The notes beneath the pieces were generated by a model. It was given only the letters and a program-made list of their open reading frames with translations. It made no database searches and was not told the origin of the DNA. This document shows positions 26,379-35,119 of a DNA stretch of 64,000 bases, in pieces. Origin of the DNA: an uncultured Succinivibrio sp. (GTDB lineage: Bacteria > Pseudomonadota > Gammaproteobacteria > Enterobacterales > Succinivibrionaceae); NCBI GenBank assembly GCA_900770725.1, contig CAAGLL010000013.1:1-64000 (forward strand), in the 5' to 3' direction. The position numbers and the translations under genes were made by a program. Position 1 is the stretch's first letter. Each line of letters starts with the position of its first letter.

Positions 26379-26987
26379 ATGCGCATAAGTGCACTGGCAA
26401 TCGCAGGGTGGATCCTAAGCGGCGTCCTGGCCGCGGCATCGGCGGCGCCCGCCGCCCGCGGCCCCGAGGAGGTCTCGCTTGACGCTGCCGCGCCGGAGCC
26501 TGACGCCGCCCCCCAGGTGCAGCAGGCGGCACCGCCTCCAAAGGACGGGGCAGATGAGGATGACTCGCTGCTTGACGACGAGCGCGCCAGGCTGCGCGAG
26601 GAGCTGCTGCGCGATCGCGCAGCCGACTTCAAGTCGCGCTCCATCCAGACCTCGGCAGGGGAGAGCGAGCGCATGCGCCTTGGGCTCCAGCAGGCCAACC
26701 GCAAGCGCGCCGAGGAGCGCGGGCGCGCCATTCTGGCCGAGCGCGGGGAATCCAGCGGCGAGGCCACCGAGGAGGCCAAGGAGGTCAGCGCCTGGGCCCG
26801 CAAGGAGCAGCTGACCGATCAGGAGCGCGCCCGCCGCGCCGCCCAGGGCAACGCGCTTGCCAGCAAGCGCCAGGGCTACAACAGCATGGTCAACGGCATG
26901 CAGGCCTGGGCCTCGGGCCAGGACGTCTCCAAGGCCAGGAAGGAGCAGCGCTCCAGGACGGGAAAGAACGATGGCGGCGAGCAATGA
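26379..26987 (+). CDS. Exported charged helical protein of unknown function
   Basis: 202 residues from ATG 26379, preceded by GAGGAG. The N terminus MRISALAIAGWILSGVLAAASA is a clear signal peptide, cleaved near ASA-APA. The mature protein is an Ala/Pro/Asp-rich linker (to about 60), then a long, highly charged, Ala/Arg/Glu-rich helical stretch likely to form coiled coil, ending in a basic tail. No known domain recognised. It starts 10 nt after yciO and is followed by a strong terminator at 27043-27066, so it ends this operon. Confidence 0.65.
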   Translation: MRISALAIAGWILSGVLAAASAAPAARGPEEVSLDAAAPEPDAAPQVQQAAPPPKDGADEDDSLLDDERARLREELLRDRAADFKSRSIQTSAGESERMRLGLQQANRKRAEERGRAILAERGESSGEATEEAKEVSAWARKEQLTDQERARRAAQGNALASKRQGYNSMVNGMQAWASGQDVSKARKEQRSRTGKNDGGEQ

Positions 26988-27042
26988 GTGCTCCGCAAAG
27001 GGCGCTGCGATCAATTGCGTTGAAAACGTATTTTCATGGGAG

Positions 27043-27066
27043 AAGCCGTTGCATTTGCAACGGCTT
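27043..27066 (+). terminator. Hairpin terminator ending the rlmL-to-yciO gene cluster
   Basis: aagccgttgca-tt-tgcaacggctt is a perfect 11-bp stem with a 2-nt loop, followed by TTGGC. It lies 56 nt past the last gene. Confidence 0.65.
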
Positions 27067-27134
27067 TGGCTGCTTTGGGAGCGCACCGCAAGATCCCATA
27101 AAATATAAAAAATCTGATCGACCTCACAATAGGC

Positions 27135-27140
27135 TAGAAT
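27135..27140 (+). promoter_or_regulatory. Candidate -10 element of the diguanylate cyclase operon
   Basis: TAGAAT within AATAGGCTAGAAT, 125 nt before the first start codon. Shares 11 bases with the element at 8957-8967 before the BMP-kinase operon. The -35 is unclear. Confidence 0.4.
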
Positions 27141-27156
27141 AGCCTTGAACAGGAGC

Positions 27157-27247
27157 CATCGGTTTTCAGGAGCCGATGCCGTGGAGGCTTTGCCAAAGCC
27201 GCTATGAAAGCGTCCGCTGGAAATCTCCTTAATCCAGTGTCACGGGA
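27157..27247 (+). promoter_or_regulatory. Structured 5' leader of the diguanylate cyclase operon (candidate cis-acting RNA)
   Basis: Four small stems follow one another in 90 nt: catcgg/ccgatg (27157-27178), ggctttgccaaagcc (27186-27200), cgct/agcg (about 27201-27213) and ctgga/tccag (about 27217-27237). They lie between a candidate -10 and the first GGDEF gene. It does not match the c-di-GMP-I or II riboswitch consensus I know, so no family is assigned. Confidence 0.35.
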
Positions 27248-27265
27248 ACGCCCGCTAAAGAGCCC

Positions 27266-28468
27266 ATGATCAGCCTAATCCAGATCCACATAGACGTGAT
27301 GTGCGTCATCGTGCTGGGGATCTGCTTCTTCATATTCAGGTCGAACAAGGACCAGATGTCCAAGAACCTGGTCCGCTGCAACCAAGTCCTGATCATCGCC
27401 TGCGCCTTCGACATGTCGCGCTGCGTGACCCAGTACATGGACTGGGCCACCGGGTACTTCTTCAGCCTCGAGCTCCTGTTCTCGGCCTTTGCCGCGGCAG
27501 CCTGCTTCTGGATGCGCTTCACCGCCGCCCAGGCCTTCTTAAAGCTCCCGCAGGGCTTCTCCTGGCGCAACATCCTGCTCATGGCCCCGCTTTGCCTCTA
27601 TGTCGCCTTCTGCATGACCGACTACTGGCACCGGTACATGTTCTCGGTGGCCGCAAACAGCTCGCTGGTGCGCACCCCGCTGTTCTTCCTGCTGGGGGTG
27701 GCGTGCTTCGGCTACCTCTTCACCGCGCTCCTCATCGCAGGCTACCAGTACCTCCTGGGCGAGTCCTCCGAGCAGCGCCACAAGGGGCAGGTGCTCTTCA
27801 TCTTCACCTCCGGCACCATCCTGGGCGGGGCGATGCAGTACGTCACCAACATGCAGTGGACGCTCGCCTGCTCGACCGTGTGCATCGTCTTCTACATCGT
27901 GACCGTGCACGAGGACATGATCTTCCGCGACCACCTCTCGGGCCTCAACACTCGCGCGAGGCTGATGCGCTACCTCGGCGAGCGCTTCGCCCAGCTCAAG
28001 GCCTCGCCCGACGCCTATCTGCTCTTTTTGGACATCGACAGCTTCAAGGACATCAACGACCGCTTCGGCCACCTGAACGGCGACCGCGCCATCCGCGTGG
28101 TCGGCAAGATCATGACCATGCTCTCGCAGGACTACGGCGCCTTCACCGCCCGCTACGGCGGCGACGAGTTCGTCGCGCTGATCCCCAAGGCCGACGAGGG
28201 CTTCATCGGGCGCAGCACCGAGCTTTTGAACTCCTACGCCGAGCTTGAGACGGCGAGCATGGGCTATGAGTTCGATATCTCGCTCTCCATAGGCGTGGTG
28301 AAGGTGTCGCTCGCCTCAAGCCCCGAGGAGCTCGTGTCCATGGCCGACGACGCGATGTACCGCAACAAGCTTGCGCGCAAGCGCCAGACCAGGTACTCGG
28401 ACCTCAACCGCACGCAGCTGCGCGAGACCGCCTCGGGCAACGACAGCACCGAGGAGGAGAGGCTCTGA
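27266..28468 (+). CDS. Membrane-bound diguanylate cyclase (GGDEF)
   Basis: 400 residues. The first 230 residues or so form six or seven hydrophobic helices, a multi-TM sensory region with no recognised family. The C-terminal GGDEF domain has the metal-binding LFLDIDSFKDINDRFGH helix-strand and an intact GGDEF at 298-302, so synthesis of c-di-GMP from two GTP is expected. The RxxD inhibitory site that usually lies five residues before GGDEF is absent, so product feedback may be weak. The stop overlaps the next start (TGATG), coupling it to a paralogue of the same length. Confidence 0.88.
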   Translation: MISLIQIHIDVMCVIVLGICFFIFRSNKDQMSKNLVRCNQVLIIACAFDMSRCVTQYMDWATGYFFSLELLFSAFAAAACFWMRFTAAQAFLKLPQGFSWRNILLMAPLCLYVAFCMTDYWHRYMFSVAANSSLVRTPLFFLLGVACFGYLFTALLIAGYQYLLGESSEQRHKGQVLFIFTSGTILGGAMQYVTNMQWTLACSTVCIVFYIVTVHEDMIFRDHLSGLNTRARLMRYLGERFAQLKASPDAYLLFLDIDSFKDINDRFGHLNGDRAIRVVGKIMTMLSQDYGAFTARYGGDEFVALIPKADEGFIGRSTELLNSYAELETASMGYEFDISLSIGVVKVSLASSPEELVSMADDAMYRNKLARKRQTRYSDLNRTQLRETASGNDSTEEERL

Positions 28469-29670
28469 TGGCTGCAGCGATCACCGTGCAGGCCGCCCTG
28501 CTTCACGCCGAGATGATGTGCTTCTGCATCATGCTCGTGCTCTGCTTCCTCCTGAACATCCGCGCGATCCACTCAAACGAGGTCGGGTACTTCATCAGGG
28601 TCTGCCGCAGGACGCTCGAGGTGTGCGCCGTCGCGCTCGCGATGGCCTTCGTGGAGATCCTCACGGCCTCGGGCAGGATCCACACGGCCTGGCCGCAGCT
28701 CATAATTCAGCTGTGCTACGACGCCATGTGCGCTTACCTGCCTTACTCCACCTACATGAGCGGCGAGAGGCTGCTGTTCCCCGAGCACGTGTCCAATGCC
28801 CGGGGCTATGCCAAGCGGGCGCTGCCGTTCTGGGCCTGCATCGCGCTCATCGCCTCAAGCGCCTTCACGGGCAGCGTGAGGGGGCTCACCTACAACGGCC
28901 TTGGCACGCAGACAGGGCCGCTAATGTGGTGCGTGGTCGCCGTGGAGCTACTGTATTCGCTGATGCTCCTGATGGGGCCGTTCCGCACCCTGGACAAGCG
29001 CAAGGCCAACCGCGAGTACTACAGCCATTTTGAGCAGACGCTCATCATGATCGCGGCGCTGTTCCCGATCATCTCCGTCATCTCAGGCGTGTTCATGGAC
29101 CTAAGCGGGGTTGTTACCGGCTACACCATCGCGCTGTTCTTCATCATCGTGACCTTCCAGCAGCGCAGATCCTCGATGGACCAGCTCACCGGGATCAACA
29201 ACCGAAACGAGCTTCGGCGCCACATGGAGAGGATCTTCGAGCAGAGTCCGTCCCGCTTAGGCGACAGCTACATCATCTTCGCGGACATAGACCACTTCAA
29301 GAGCATCAACGACACCTACGGCCACGCCGAGGGCGACCGCGCACTGGTGCGCTTCTCACAGATGCTCACCGAGGCGGTCTCGACCTGCCCAAACTGCTTC
29401 CTCTGCCGCTATGGCGGCGACGAGTTCCTCATCGTCTACACGGTGAAGTCCGAGCTCCTGGTCAGGGAGCTCATCGCGAGGATCCAGGAGATCTGCAAGC
29501 GCGAGAACCGCATCTCAAGCGGCAGCTACCAGCTCTGCGTCTCGGCCGACTACATCCGCTTCAGGCCCGAGTTCAAGGACTACCAGGCCTTCATCAGCGC
29601 CGCCGACAAGCGCATGTACGAGGTCAAGCGGGTGAACCACTCCCGCGAGGCCGCCGAAGGCAATTCCTGA
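28468..29670 (+). CDS. Second membrane-bound diguanylate cyclase (GGDEF)
   Basis: 400 residues, with the same architecture as the gene it overlaps: about six TM helices to residue 235, then a GGDEF domain with IIFADIDHFKSINDTYGH and intact GGDEF at 316-320. There is no RxxD I-site before it. Sequence identity with the partner is modest outside the catalytic core, so the sensory halves have diverged and may respond to different cues or heterodimerise. The pair has a shared leader and a strong shared terminator downstream (29699-29731). Confidence 0.88.
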   Translation: MAAAITVQAALLHAEMMCFCIMLVLCFLLNIRAIHSNEVGYFIRVCRRTLEVCAVALAMAFVEILTASGRIHTAWPQLIIQLCYDAMCAYLPYSTYMSGERLLFPEHVSNARGYAKRALPFWACIALIASSAFTGSVRGLTYNGLGTQTGPLMWCVVAVELLYSLMLLMGPFRTLDKRKANREYYSHFEQTLIMIAALFPIISVISGVFMDLSGVVTGYTIALFFIIVTFQQRRSSMDQLTGINNRNELRRHMERIFEQSPSRLGDSYIIFADIDHFKSINDTYGHAEGDRALVRFSQMLTEAVSTCPNCFLCRYGGDEFLIVYTVKSELLVRELIARIQEICKRENRISSGSYQLCVSADYIRFRPEFKDYQAFISAADKRMYEVKRVNHSREAAEGNS

Positions 29671-29698
29671 GGCTTGACTTGATCCCAAGTCATCAGGC

Positions 29699-29731
29699 AT
29701 GAAAACGCCGCCCAGGAGGCGGCGTTTTCAT
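29699..29731. terminator. Bidirectional terminator
   Basis: A perfect 14-bp stem (atgaaaacgccgcc / ggcggcgttttcat) with a 5-nt loop, with A-rich and T-rich arms. It lies between the convergent cyclase and trhP genes and can serve both strands. Confidence 0.85.
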
Positions 29732-29749
29732 GATGGCTGAAGGCGGCTC

Positions 29750-31060
29750 CTAGGCAGGATCGCCGTCCCCGTACCACGCCACCATCTCATCCATCTCCAG
29801 GTCGACCTTGAAGGGGCAGGGGAGCTTCACGAAGTAGCCAGAGCCCTTGGCCACCTGCACCCTCTCGCCGCTCTCCTCGTCGGCCATTTGTGAGACGTCA
29901 AGATCCACAAAGCCCCTGGGGGTGAGCATGCTCACCCTCCCGTCCCCGAAGCGGTTCTTGACGCGCACGTGGATGGTGCCGTCGGGATCCTGGGAGGTGA
30001 CCTGCCCGCAGATCCTCATCCTCCCGGGCGACGGGGTGTTGGTCTCGTAGTCCTGCATGAGGTCGCACCTGCCGCCTTCCAATAGCGCCGTGGTGTAGCC
30101 GCGCGAGGGGATTGAAGATGCGATGAGGAACGACTCCTGCGGGACCTCCTCGCCGCGGGCGATGGCGTCCAGGGCCAGGCGGTAGGCGCGGGTGATCGCG
30201 GCGACGTAGAAGGGCGAGCGCGAGCGGCCCTCTATCTTGATGGAGTCGACGCCGGTGGCGCAGAGCTTCCTTATGATCGGCAGCGTGCAGAGATCCTTGG
30301 AGTTCATGAGGTAGGTGCCGCCTGCGTCCTGCTCCATGCCCATCCACTCCCCGGGGCGCTTCTCGGCGTCCTCAATCTCGGTTGCAAGCGCGAGATCGTC
30401 TGGGAGATCCTCCGCCGAGCCGGCCTTGAATGCCTGGATCCCGCGCGCGCGGAAGAGGTGCCTGCACGAGTTGTTGCAAGCCCCGGTGTTGGCGTCGCGC
30501 CTTGAGAGCAGGCCCGAGATGAGGCAGCGCCCGGACACCGCGACGCACAGCGCGCCGTGGGCGAACACCTCAAGCTCGGTGTCCGGGCACTCGTCCCTGA
30601 TCATCTTGATCTCGGAGAGCGAGAGCTCGCGGGCGAGGATGCAGCGCTTGATCCCGAGCCTCGACCAGAACTTGACGTCGCCTGAGTTGACGGTGTTGGC
30701 CTGCACCGAGAGGTGGATTGGGATCTGCGGGCAGATCTCAAGGGCCTGGGCAATCAGCCCCGGATCGGCCATGATGAGGGCGTCGGGGCCCAGGGATGCT
30801 ATCTCGCGCAGCTGCCCAGCAAAATCAGCGCGCAGGCGCCTTTCGTGGGGGATGGCGTTGACCACCGCGTAGAAGCGGCAGCCGTGCTCGTGGGCGTAGC
30901 GGATCCCGCCTTCAAAGTCATCCCTGGAGAAGCCGTTGCCGCGCACGCGCAGCGACCACCTGGGGACGCCCGCGTAGACGGCGTCCGCGCCGTAGGCCAC
31001 GGCGCGGCGCAGCGCCAGCGGGGAGCCCGCCGGCGCGAGCAGCTCGGGGCTATTCCTCAC
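29750..31060 (-). CDS. trhP: tRNA 5-hydroxyuridine synthesis protein TrhP (peptidase U32 family, YegQ)
   Basis: 436 residues; E. coli TrhP is about 450. It opens with ELLAPAGSPLALRRAVAYGADAVYAG and PRWSLRVRGNGF, which distinguish the TrhP/YegQ branch from RlhA and UbiU/UbiV. The U32 signature with cysteines (HGALCVAVSGRCLIS ... CNNSCRH) supports an Fe-S or metal centre. In E. coli TrhP uses prephenate-dependent chemistry to hydroxylate U34 of wobble-modified tRNAs. Its start overlaps the rdgC stop by 11 nt, so it is co-transcribed downstream of rdgC. Confidence 0.85.
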   Translation of the reverse strand: MRNSPELLAPAGSPLALRRAVAYGADAVYAGVPRWSLRVRGNGFSRDDFEGGIRYAHEHGCRFYAVVNAIPHERRLRADFAGQLREIASLGPDALIMADPGLIAQALEICPQIPIHLSVQANTVNSGDVKFWSRLGIKRCILARELSLSEIKMIRDECPDTELEVFAHGALCVAVSGRCLISGLLSRRDANTGACNNSCRHLFRARGIQAFKAGSAEDLPDDLALATEIEDAEKRPGEWMGMEQDAGGTYLMNSKDLCTLPIIRKLCATGVDSIKIEGRSRSPFYVAAITRAYRLALDAIARGEEVPQESFLIASSIPSRGYTTALLEGGRCDLMQDYETNTPSPGRMRICGQVTSQDPDGTIHVRVKNRFGDGRVSMLTPRGFVDLDVSQMADEESGERVQVAKGSGYFVKLPCPFKVDLEMDEMVAWYGDGDPA

Positions 31061-31961
31061 AGTCGAAGAGCTTGAAGAGGTAGGGAATGAGCTCGTCGAG
31101 CAGCGCGCCCTGGATCACGAGGTGGGACTGGAGATCGGCCGTGCGATCCTCGGTCTTCTCAGGCAGCGCGCGCTCGAGGTACTGGTCCAGGGGCTTCATG
31201 CGCTTGAGGCTTAAGTCGGATCCCAGCACGAAGAAGAGCTCGTCCTTGTAGGTGAGGGCTATCTCGGTCATGAGCTTGCCTGCCTTGATGTGGACTGCGA
31301 TCTCCTCTGAGGTCAGATCCTCGCGCGAGGCCCTGATGATGCCGCCGTCCTCGTCGGAGCTCTTGAGCACGGTGTCGGCCCCCAGCTCGAAGAACTCGGG
31401 CACCGGGCCCTGGGAGACCCAGGAGGTGATGCGGTCCTCGGCTGCGCAGCGCGGCTGGGGCACGCGGGCTGGGAAGGTGGTGAAGGCCTGGCGCACCAGC
31501 GCTATGGCGGTCTCGGCGCGCTTGGCCGACGACACCGAGACGGCGCAGATCCCCTTTTGCGGCTGGACGTAGACGAGCATGTCGCGCCTTACCGGGAAGG
31601 CGCGCTCAAGGAGCTGGTTTACGAGCGCGGTCTTGAGCGCCTCGCGCTCGTTCTTGCGGATCTCGCGCCCAAGCTCGGCCTCCTTTTTGGAGACGATCTC
31701 GGAGAGCTGCGACATCACCACCGAGGAGGGGAGGAGCTTGGCCTCCTCGAGCACCCTCAGGAACACCCCGCCTGCGGTCTTGAAGGAATAGGCCCCGGTG
31801 TCTGGGAAGAGCGGGGCGAAGCCTGCCGACGCCTTCTCGCCGCCCTGGCAGGGCCTGAAGGGCACGGACTGCACCGCAGCCTCGATCTCCTCGTCGTCCT
31901 TGAAGATCCCCTCGAGATCGGAAAAATCCCCGGTGTAGACGCGGGCGCTCTTGAACCACAT
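31050..31961 (-). CDS. rdgC: Recombination-associated protein RdgC
   Basis: 303 residues from ATG 31961, the same length as E. coli RdgC. GGAGGAAG lies just upstream; an ATG 30 nt further up lacks a site. Begins MWFKSARVYTGDF like the family (MWFKNL.iYR) and contains GFAPLFPDTGAYSF and the KNEREALKTALVNQLLERAF helix. RdgC forms a ring around duplex DNA and restrains RecA in E. coli. It is divergent from gyrA and in one unit with trhP. Confidence 0.93.
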   Translation of the reverse strand: MWFKSARVYTGDFSDLEGIFKDDEEIEAAVQSVPFRPCQGGEKASAGFAPLFPDTGAYSFKTAGGVFLRVLEEAKLLPSSVVMSQLSEIVSKKEAELGREIRKNEREALKTALVNQLLERAFPVRRDMLVYVQPQKGICAVSVSSAKRAETAIALVRQAFTTFPARVPQPRCAAEDRITSWVSQGPVPEFFELGADTVLKSSDEDGGIIRASREDLTSEEIAVHIKAGKLMTEIALTYKDELFFVLGSDLSLKRMKPLDQYLERALPEKTEDRTADLQSHLVIQGALLDELIPYLFKLFDCEE

Positions 31962-32100
31962 GATGCTTCCTCCAGTGTTGAAAACCGCCACAATTCTAGC
32001 ATGCGCCCACCGATCGGGCAGGCGCGCGCGGCAGGATGCCGCGCGGGTGCCATCCGCTTACGAAAGAACGCAAAAATCCCCGGCGCAATGCGCGGCGGCA

Positions 32101-32129
32101 TTGCCCTAGTGAATTGATAATGCTATAAT
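32101..32129 (+). promoter_or_regulatory. Sigma-70 promoter of gyrA-serC
   Basis: TTGCCC (32101-32106), a 17-nt spacer and a perfect TATAAT (32124-32129) stand 45 nt before the gyrA start codon. Confidence 0.7.
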
Positions 32130-32173
32130 CCTAAAGATATTTTTTACGTTTTAAGTTTGCGAAGGTAATACGA

Positions 32174-35119
32174 ATGTCCGACCAGACCGACAACCACCAG
32201 AACGGCGGGGCCCAGGGCGGCGGGGATCAGGCCCAGTCGCCCGAGACCACCGCGCTGAGCGTCAACACCGGCGTCCAGACGGTCAATCTTGAGGACGAGC
32301 TCAAGCAGTCCTTCATCGACTACGCGATGAGCGTGATAGTCGACCGCGCGCTCCCGGACGTGAGGGACGGCTTGAAGCCGGTCCACCGCCGCGTGCTCTA
32401 CGACATGTACGACCTCAAGGTCTGGCACAGCGGCCAGACCAAGAAGTCGGCCCGCATCGTCGGCGACGTGATCGGCCGCTTCCATCCGCACGGGGACACC
32501 GCGGTCTACGAGACCATCGTCCGCATGGCCCAGTGGTTCTCGATGCGCGAGCCGCTGGTGTTCGGCCAGGGCAACTTCGGCGACATCGACGGCGACGGCG
32601 CGGCGGCAATGCGTTACACCGAGGTCAAGATGACCCGCATCGCCGAGCTGATGCTGCAGGACATCGACAAGGACACGGTCAACACCTATCCAAATTACGA
32701 CGGCAACGAGCAGATCCCGGAGGTCCTGCCCACGAGGTTCCCGAACCTCCTCGTGAACGGCTCCTCGGGCATCGCCGTCGGCATGGCCACGAACATCCCG
32801 ACCCACAACCTAGGCGAGGTCATCGACGGGGCCATCGCGGTGCTCGACAACCCGGACATCACGCTTGAGGATCTCATGCGCTGCATCCCGGGACCGGACT
32901 TCCCGACAGGCGGCGAAATAGTCGGGCGCGAGGGCGTCAAGCGCGCCTACGCCACCGGCCGCGGCCGCTGCGTCATCAGGGCCAGGACCCACATCGAGGA
33001 GGACAAGTCAGGCCGCAAGACCATCGTGGTCGACGAGATCCCCTATGTCGTGCACAAGGTGGACATCGTAAAGCAGATTGCCCAGATGGTCCGCGAGAAG
33101 AAGATCGACGGCATCGCCGAGATCAACGACCTCTCGGACAAGAGCAACCCGGTGCGCATCGCCATCGACCTCAAGCGCGACGCCTACGAGGAGGCGGTGC
33201 TCAACAACCTCTTCTCCAACACCATGCTCCAGTCCTCCTTCCCCATCAACATGGTGGCGCTGGTGGACAACCACCCCAGGCTCCTGCCGCTCAAGGACAT
33301 CCTCGTCGAGTTCGTGAAGTTCCGCCGCGAGGTCGTGACCCGCCGCACCGTGTTCCTGCTCCGCCAGGACCGCCGCAAGGCGCACGTGGACGAGGGATTG
33401 ATGGTGGCCAAGGCCAACATCCAGAGGGTCATCGACCTCATCACCTCCTCCCAGAACCAGGACGAGGCCCGCGACAAGCTGATGGCCGAGGAGTGGAACG
33501 CCTCCGAGATCAAGCCGCTCATCGCGCTCGACGAGCACGGCGTCAACATCGCGCTGCCCCAGGGCGTTCCCGCCGACCGCGGGATCCACGGCGGCAGCTA
33601 CTTCCTCTCCGAGGTGCAGGCCAGGGCGATCCTCGCCCTGCAGCTCTCGCGCCTGACCCACCTGGCGCAGGACGAGATCCGCGGCGACTACGCCTCGCTT
33701 CTTGAGAACATCAGGGGCTACCTTGAGATCCTCAACAACCCCGAGCGCATGAAGCAGGTGATCCGCGACGAGATGCTCGAGGTGAAGAAGGAGTACGGCA
33801 ACCCGCGCCGCACCGGCTTCACCGCCGACACCGGCTCGTTCGACAAGGGCGATCTCATCGCCCGCCAGGACGTCATCGTGACGCTCTCCAACGAGGGCTA
33901 CGTCAAGTACCAGGACATCGCCTCCTACGAGTCGCAGCACCGCGGCGGCAAGGGCCGCCTGGCCGCGCGCCTCAAGGACACCGACTACCTGACCTCGATA
34001 GTCGTGGCCAACACCCACGACCTGCTGATGTGCTTCACCTCGCGCGGGCGCGGCTTCATCACCATCGTCTACGATCTGCCCACCTCCGAGAACCGTACCT
34101 GGAGGGGCAGGCCGGTGCAGAACATCTTCAAGCTCGACGAGGGCGAGAAGATCACCGCGATGCTGCCGATGCCCGACGACGAGGAGGAGCTTGAGAGCAC
34201 CTACTTCTTCCTGGCCACCAAGTTCGGCCGCATCAAGAAGGTCCGCCTCTCGCAGTTCAAGAGCTTCATCGGCCGCATGAACGACTCGGGAATCAAGGTC
34301 GTGTCGCTCGCCGAGGGCGACGAGCTCATCGGCGCCGAGCTCTCCTCAGGCGACGACGACGTCTACCTGTTCGCCTCCAACGGCAAGGCGCTGCACTTCT
34401 GCGACTACTGGAAGGGCTCCGCCGGCGACTCCGCCGGCGACTCCGACGATGACGCGTCCGACAGCGCCTCCGACACCGCCTCCTCATCAGATGACGACGA
34501 GGGCGAGGTCGGCGCGGCCGACCGCCACGGCGGCGACGGCCTGCGCCCGTCCGGGCGCGGCTCGGGCACCGTGAGCGGCATCAAGCTCATCGCGGGCGCT
34601 TCCTGCGTCTCGCTCATGGTGCTGCCGCCTGACGATCCGTGCAAGGAGTGCCTGATCGTCGGCTCCAACGGCATCGGCAAGCGCATGGCGCTCTCGGACA
34701 TCCCGCTGAAGATGCACCGCGGCTCGCAGGGCGTGTTCGTGCTCAAGGGCACCGGGAAGGCCGGCGACGTCATCGGCGCCGTGAGGGCCGCCTCGGACAG
34801 CGAGTTCATGCTCATAACCGACCACGGCCAGATCATCCGCTCCCCGATGGAGAGCATGGCCACTTACAGCCGCGCCGCCACCGGCACGATCCTGATGCGC
34901 CCGGCCGAGGGCGAGAAGGTGATCGCCGTGCAGTCGATCCCAGGCGACGTGGTCGAGAACTCCCGCCGCACCTCCGAGGCCCGCTCGCTTGAGCGCAAGG
35001 CCCTGAAGGAGCAGGAGGAGGCCGCAAAGGCCCAGGCGGCGTCTCAGGCGCAGCAGGAAGAGCCCTCGGACGCAGGCGCGCCTGAAGGCGATGGCAATGA
35101 AGACAATGGAGACATCTGA
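32174..35119 (+). CDS. gyrA: DNA gyrase subunit A with acidic insert in the C-terminal beta-pinwheel
   Basis: 981 residues against 875 in E. coli. Breakage-reunion domain intact: SFIDYAMSVIVDRALPDVRDG, catalytic Tyr in AAAMRYTE, and NGSSGIAVGMATNIP. The GyrA-box reads QHRGGKG (QRRGGKG in E. coli). Extra length comes from a 26-residue N-terminal extension, an Asp/Ser-rich insert at about 748-795 inside the DNA-wrapping C-terminal domain (GDSDDDASDSASDTASSSDD), and an acidic tail. In the quinolone-resistance region, positions equivalent to E. coli S83 and D87 are T109 and E113. AAGGT precedes ATG. serC follows with no gap, as in Aeromonas and Pasteurellaceae. Confidence 0.96.
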   Translation: MSDQTDNHQNGGAQGGGDQAQSPETTALSVNTGVQTVNLEDELKQSFIDYAMSVIVDRALPDVRDGLKPVHRRVLYDMYDLKVWHSGQTKKSARIVGDVIGRFHPHGDTAVYETIVRMAQWFSMREPLVFGQGNFGDIDGDGAAAMRYTEVKMTRIAELMLQDIDKDTVNTYPNYDGNEQIPEVLPTRFPNLLVNGSSGIAVGMATNIPTHNLGEVIDGAIAVLDNPDITLEDLMRCIPGPDFPTGGEIVGREGVKRAYATGRGRCVIRARTHIEEDKSGRKTIVVDEIPYVVHKVDIVKQIAQMVREKKIDGIAEINDLSDKSNPVRIAIDLKRDAYEEAVLNNLFSNTMLQSSFPINMVALVDNHPRLLPLKDILVEFVKFRREVVTRRTVFLLRQDRRKAHVDEGLMVAKANIQRVIDLITSSQNQDEARDKLMAEEWNASEIKPLIALDEHGVNIALPQGVPADRGIHGGSYFLSEVQARAILALQLSRLTHLAQDEIRGDYASLLENIRGYLEILNNPERMKQVIRDEMLEVKKEYGNPRRTGFTADTGSFDKGDLIARQDVIVTLSNEGYVKYQDIASYESQHRGGKGRLAARLKDTDYLTSIVVANTHDLLMCFTSRGRGFITIVYDLPTSENRTWRGRPVQNIFKLDEGEKITAMLPMPDDEEELESTYFFLATKFGRIKKVRLSQFKSFIGRMNDSGIKVVSLAEGDELIGAELSSGDDDVYLFASNGKALHFCDYWKGSAGDSAGDSDDDASDSASDTASSSDDDEGEVGAADRHGGDGLRPSGRGSGTVSGIKLIAGASCVSLMVLPPDDPCKECLIVGSNGIGKRMALSDIPLKMHRGSQGVFVLKGTGKAGDVIGAVRAASDSEFMLITDHGQIIRSPMESMATYSRAATGTILMRPAEGEKVIAVQSIPGDVVENSRRTSEARSLERKALKEQEEAAKAQAASQAQQEEPSDAGAPEGDGNEDNGDI

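Noticed and set aside
27141..27265. c-di-GMP riboswitch before the diguanylate cyclases
   Set aside because: The GGCAAACC...GGGACGCAAAGCC core of the c-di-GMP-I class is not present in this order, so only a generic structured leader is claimed.
33008..34018. 336-codon minus-strand frame inside gyrA
   Set aside because: Shadow of gyrA on the opposite strand; no motif, biased composition.
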